From CAYLQA01 sp964385695 (lineage in GTDB: Bacteria > Desulfobacterota > Desulfobulbia > Desulfobulbales > Desulfurivibrionaceae): a stretch of DNA of 64,000 nucleotides. The notes beneath the pieces were generated by a model. That model had not been told where the DNA came from. It did not search any database and saw only the letters and a program-made list of their open reading frames with translations. How positions within the stretch are numbered: position 1 is the first letter of the stretch; every line of letters begins with the position of its first letter. This document shows, in pieces, positions 61,210 to 64,000 of this stretch. A program made the translations under genes and the position numbers. The stretch covers positions 1-64,000 of the forward strand of contig CAYLQA010000005.1 in assembly GCA_964385695.1 (NCBI GenBank). Direction: 5' to 3'.

Positions 61210-61860
61210 CTTAGTTATCAATAAACCCACCGCTTCTAGCGGTGGACCCGGATAGGTTCTACCGATCCGGGGAGAAATAAAATAGGTTCCTCCTCCGGGA
61301 AAGCCCTTCTTAAGGCAAACAAGGAGGAAGAACCTATGCACGAATGGGAAAGTTTATCGCACGTAAGGTGGGATTGCAAATACCATGTAGTTATAGCCCC
61401 AAAGTATCGCAAAAGGTCACTGTATGGCGATATGAGGCGCCGTGCAGGAGAGATATTGCGAGATTTATGCAGACAACGTGGGGTAGAGATTTTGGAAGGG
61501 CACCTGATGCCCGACCATGTCCATATGTGCTTGCGAGTGCCACCGAAGTTTAGCATAGCCTTTGTAATAGGTTTTCTGAAGGGTAAAAGCGCAGTGCGTA
61601 TACACCGGAGCGCCGGTAATAAACGAGTAACGGGATTACATTTTTGGTCCCGCGGATATTGCGTCAGTACAGTAGGTCTCGATGAGGCAACTATCCGGAA
61701 GTACATTCGAGACCAAGAAAAGTATGAGAAGCAACAACGGGAACTATTTGACTAAACGTTAAGAGCCCCAGCGGGGCTTTCCCAATGTTAACGCCCCCCT
61801 CAGGGGGGCATATCCTGAGGCCTCCTGCTCTGCAGGAGGAGACTCACTGCTTCTGGCAGG
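61210..61860 (+). mobile_element. IS200/IS605-family insertion sequence (tnpA only)
   Basis: A short element with one transposase gene between terminal hairpins. The left side has CCACCGC/GCGGTGG (61227-61245). The right side has AGCCCC/GGGGCT (61764-61778), GCCCCCC/GGGGGGC (61793-61809) and CCTCCTGC/GCAGGAGG (61821-61839). There are no inverted terminal repeats or target duplications, as in this family. The ends are approximate. Confidence 0.75.
61336..61755 (+). CDS. tnpA: IS200-type TnpA transposase
   Basis: A 139-residue Y1 transposase. The HUH motif is in MPDHVHMCL and the catalytic Tyr is in RKYIRDQEKYE near the C-terminus. The opening SLSHVRWDCKYHVVIAPKYR is typical of the family. It looks intact, so the element may be active. 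A hairpin in the leader would hide the ribosome site: AGGTTCCTCCT (61284-61294) pairs with AGGAGGAAGAACCT (61322-61335) with two extra bases, which is a known way these elements lower transposase expression. Confidence 0.95.
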   Translation: MHEWESLSHVRWDCKYHVVIAPKYRKRSLYGDMRRRAGEILRDLCRQRGVEILEGHLMPDHVHMCLRVPPKFSIAFVIGFLKGKSAVRIHRSAGNKRVTGLHFWSRGYCVSTVGLDEATIRKYIRDQEKYEKQQRELFD

Positions 61861-61879
61861 TTTGCCAACCTGATGGCTC

Positions 61880-62420
61880 TTAGGTTTTCTCGATAATAAT
61901 CGAACCCCTGTCAACCCCTTTCAAAAAAGCATCAACTACATCGCTGCGCCATTGTTGATCGTGGTATTTGTTGAGTTCTTCTGTTGTTTTCATCATGTTC
62001 ATATCCAGGCGGTAGGGCCTGTCGCTGGTCATCGCATCAAAGGCGTCGGCTCTGGCCAGCACTTTTGCCTCTATCGGTATGGATTCACCCTTTAGCCCTT
62101 CGGGATACCCCTTACCTTCATATTGTTCGTGATGGTAAAGTGCCCAAGGGCAAATATGGTTCAACGAACTGAACGGCACAAGGATTTTGCCTGTAACAGC
62201 CGGGTGTTGGCGCATTTCCAACCATTCCTCATCGTCCAATTTGCCCTCCTTACGTTAGACACACCATCCGGAGCCGCTATTTTGCCGATATCATGCATGA
62301 GTGCGGCAAGGCGGAGATGGTCGCATCGTTCCCGCGGATGGGAAAAGTTAATTCTATCTGAATTTTCTATAAGAATATCGGTTGCCGGTGCTAAAATGCA
62401 AGAGCATGTTCTTTGTGTTA
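61880..62420 (-). pseudogene. HD-GYP domain gene, frameshifted
   Basis: Two frames give parts of an HD-GYP protein. The upstream part reads DRINFSHPRERCDHLRLAA then LMHDIGKIAAPDG; the downstream frame reads KEGKLDDEEWLEM then HHEQYEGKGYPEGLKG and ADAFDAMTSDRPYR. The break is near 62250, in the linker between the HD and GYP motifs. The 3' end abuts the IS200 element. It is no longer a complete phosphodiesterase unless the shift is a sequencing error. Confidence 0.8.
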
Positions 62421-62607
62421 ACGCCTTAGGGAGAGTATCTCTCTGCTAGCGATAGGGGAGAGAAGGTACATAATCTGGCTTGTAATAATATATTTTTTCT
62501 GTCGTTATTCGAGAAAAGGATACTATTACCTGTTACTTAAAATCTAATGATCAAGCCGGCTAATTTATTTTCTAACTTGCCCACCTCTTTGAGTACGTAT
62601 CTGAATA

Positions 62608-62718
62608 TGGCTTGAGGAGGAGCAGGCGCCTTTAAATTACATCGAAGTCTTCTACAATCGGCAAAGAAAGCACTCGACGAATGTCTATAGGTCTCCGGCG
62701 CTTTATGAAGCGGAATGA
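62608..62718 (+). pseudogene. IS3-family transposase C-terminal remnant
   Basis: The frame ends with PLNYIEVFYNRQRKHST and NVYRSPALYEAE, the hallmark end of IS3-type OrfB integrases. Only this tail is left; no other part of the element is seen. Confidence 0.8.
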
Positions 62719-62856
62719 TGGGAGAACAACAAACAACAGTCGTTCTGACTTCTACCTCCCTTCTCCTGACCTCCGGTACGGGGCTAGGCCGGTAGCACTT
62801 TAATTTTAAAGCAGAGGATCTCCAGAAGTTGGCAGGGGGCGGCAGTCGCGCCTCCT

Positions 62857-64000
62857 TTACTCCGTGCGGAGTTCAGCGGTGGGATAACGCAACGGCTTCA
62901 AGGCATTGAGGCCAACGGCGATGGTGCTCATGTTGTGCAGCACTGCCGAGAAGATCGGGGGCAATGCGCCGGTGAGGGCGAGGAGGATGGCTGCCGAATT
63001 GATGGTGACGATATGGTGAAAGTTCTTGCTGATGAGCCCCATGGCCTCCTGCGATATGTTGTGGGCCTCAATGAGATCGTGCAGCGTTCCCTCCATGAGC
63101 AGGACGTCGCAGGCCTCCTGGGCGATATCGGCCCCGTGTTTCATGGAAATGCCCACATCCGCATACGCTAGGGCGGGCGAATCATTGATGCCGTCGCCCA
63201 ACATGGCCACCGTATACCCTTGGCCTTGCAGTCGTTGAATCGCCTCAACCTTGGTTTCCGGAAGGGCCTCGGCATGGTAATCGGTAATAGCCAACTGCCC
63301 GGCGACCGTCCTCGCCGTCGCCTCGTTGTCACCGGTGAGCATAATGATCTTTTCGATACCTCTTTTCCGCAGCCGGTCGATGAAGGAATGGGCCTCGGGC
63401 CTCAGAGGATCGTGGATAGCGATCAGTCCTGCCAACTCATTGCCCATGGCCACATAGAGTACCGAATGCCCCTTTTCCGCAAAGGCCTTGATGTGGGGCT
63501 GGGCCATGGAAACGTCCACGCCTTCATCCTCATGGATGAAGTGCTGGCTGCCGACCAGTATCCGTTTACCATGTACCATGGAGACGATACCATGGGCCAA
63601 GACATATTCCACCTCGGCATGCTCCTCGCTGTGGGGGAGTTGCAGTTGGGCCGCATGGTCCACCACAGCATTGGCGACCGGGTGGGGGAAATGCTCCTCC
63701 ACACAGGCAGCCTGCCTCAGGATGTAATCCCGGCTGTAGCCGTTGAAGGCAAATATCTCAACCACCTCCGGAGTCGCCTCGGTAAGGGTGCCTGTCTTGT
63801 CGAGGATAACGGCATCAACCTGCGATAATTTTTCCAGGTATTTGCCTCCCTTGATCAGGACCCGGTGTCTGGCCGCTCTTGCCAGCGAGGCGAGGATAGC
63901 GAGGGGAGTGGAAAGTTTGATGGCGCAGGAATAGTCGATCAACAGAACGGAGGCGGCGCGGGACGGATTGCCAGTGACGATGTAGGTGAGGGCACTCAGC
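62857..64000 (-). CDS. Heavy-metal P-type ATPase, partial (runs off the window)
   Basis: The C-terminal ~380 residues of a P1B ATPase. The intramembrane motif reads LIDYSCAIKLSTPLA, an SCA type rather than CPC, which argues against Cu(I). The phosphorylation site DKTGT, the hinge GDGINDSPAL and two C-terminal membrane segments are visible. Its N-terminus lies beyond position 64000. Metal specificity cannot be told. It follows CopA in the same metal-rich stretch. Confidence 0.85.
   Translation of the reverse strand, partial: LSALTYIVTGNPSRAASVLLIDYSCAIKLSTPLAILASLARAARHRVLIKGGKYLEKLSQVDAVILDKTGTLTEATPEVVEIFAFNGYSRDYILRQAACVEEHFPHPVANAVVDHAAQLQLPHSEEHAEVEYVLAHGIVSMVHGKRILVGSQHFIHEDEGVDVSMAQPHIKAFAEKGHSVLYVAMGNELAGLIAIHDPLRPEAHSFIDRLRKRGIEKIIMLTGDNEATARTVAGQLAITDYHAEALPETKVEAIQRLQGQGYTVAMLGDGINDSPALAYADVGISMKHGADIAQEACDVLLMEGTLHDLIEAHNISQEAMGLISKNFHHIVTINSAAILLALTGALPPIFSAVLHNMSTIAVGLNALKPLRYPTAELRTE

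Noticed and set aside
1..64000. tRNA or rRNA genes.
   Set aside because: No tRNA-like T-loop or rRNA sequence was recognised by eye; a tRNAscan run would settle it.

Overview
The window looks like chromosomal DNA of an anaerobic Desulfobacterota bacterium, most likely a Desulfobulbales or Desulfobulbaceae relative (inference). The reasons are a cobalamin-riboswitch-controlled ThiC-like gene of the anaerobic benzimidazole type (BzaF), an apparent selenoprotein with an in-frame TGA, a Desulfovibrio-type small hypothetical gene, and many signalling and metal-resistance genes at moderate GC.

Region by region. 0-12.1 kb: a complete type I-F CRISPR-Cas locus (cas1, cas2-3, csy1, csy2, csy3, csy4/cas6f) and a 59-repeat array. 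12-23.7 kb: housekeeping and regulatory genes: sugar-kinase/cupin pair, PilZ and HD-GYP c-di-GMP genes, a PIN-type toxin with its candidate antitoxin, a WYL-domain regulator, an NlpC/P60 lipoprotein, and a pentapeptide-repeat/Sir2/DUF488 operon. 23.7-33 kb: a PhnD-type binding protein with a hybrid histidine kinase, LOG-family, HAD and Smr genes, and an M23 peptidase/bactofilin pair. 33-36.8 kb: two aldolases and bzaF behind a B12 riboswitch with a terminator hairpin. 36.9-41.2 kb: an accessory island holding a DUF4145 gene between two attC-like palindromes, an OLD-type ATPase/TOPRIM protein, and a reverse transcriptase with a long hairpin just upstream. 41.3-43.3 kb: debris (DUF1287 and MFS remnants) around a VapBC pair. 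43.4-49.8 kb: VIT-type transporter, exported Nudix-like protein, Fur/PerR-type regulator with katG, and a frameshifted dacB. 50.4-59.4 kb: a copper/thiol-redox island (Met-rich exported proteins, selenoprotein peroxiredoxin, CcdA-like protein, glutaredoxin-like protein, YHS protein, CopA, small membrane proteins). 59.5-64 kb: a histidine kinase, a redoxin lipoprotein, an IS200-type element, broken genes, and a P-type ATPase running off the window edge.

How the parts connect. The most striking link is a 19-bp inverted repeat found twice: in front of cas1 and in front of the WYL regulator gene almost 18 kb away, with the same arms and the same 5-nt centre. This suggests that the WYL protein represses itself and the CRISPR-Cas operon. 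The array also reads out its own history: two spacers overlap by 12 bases in a way that exposes a CC PAM, two target versions of the same conserved sequence, and one spacer is present twice. The OLD-ATPase/RT island is the best candidate for an undescribed defence module.
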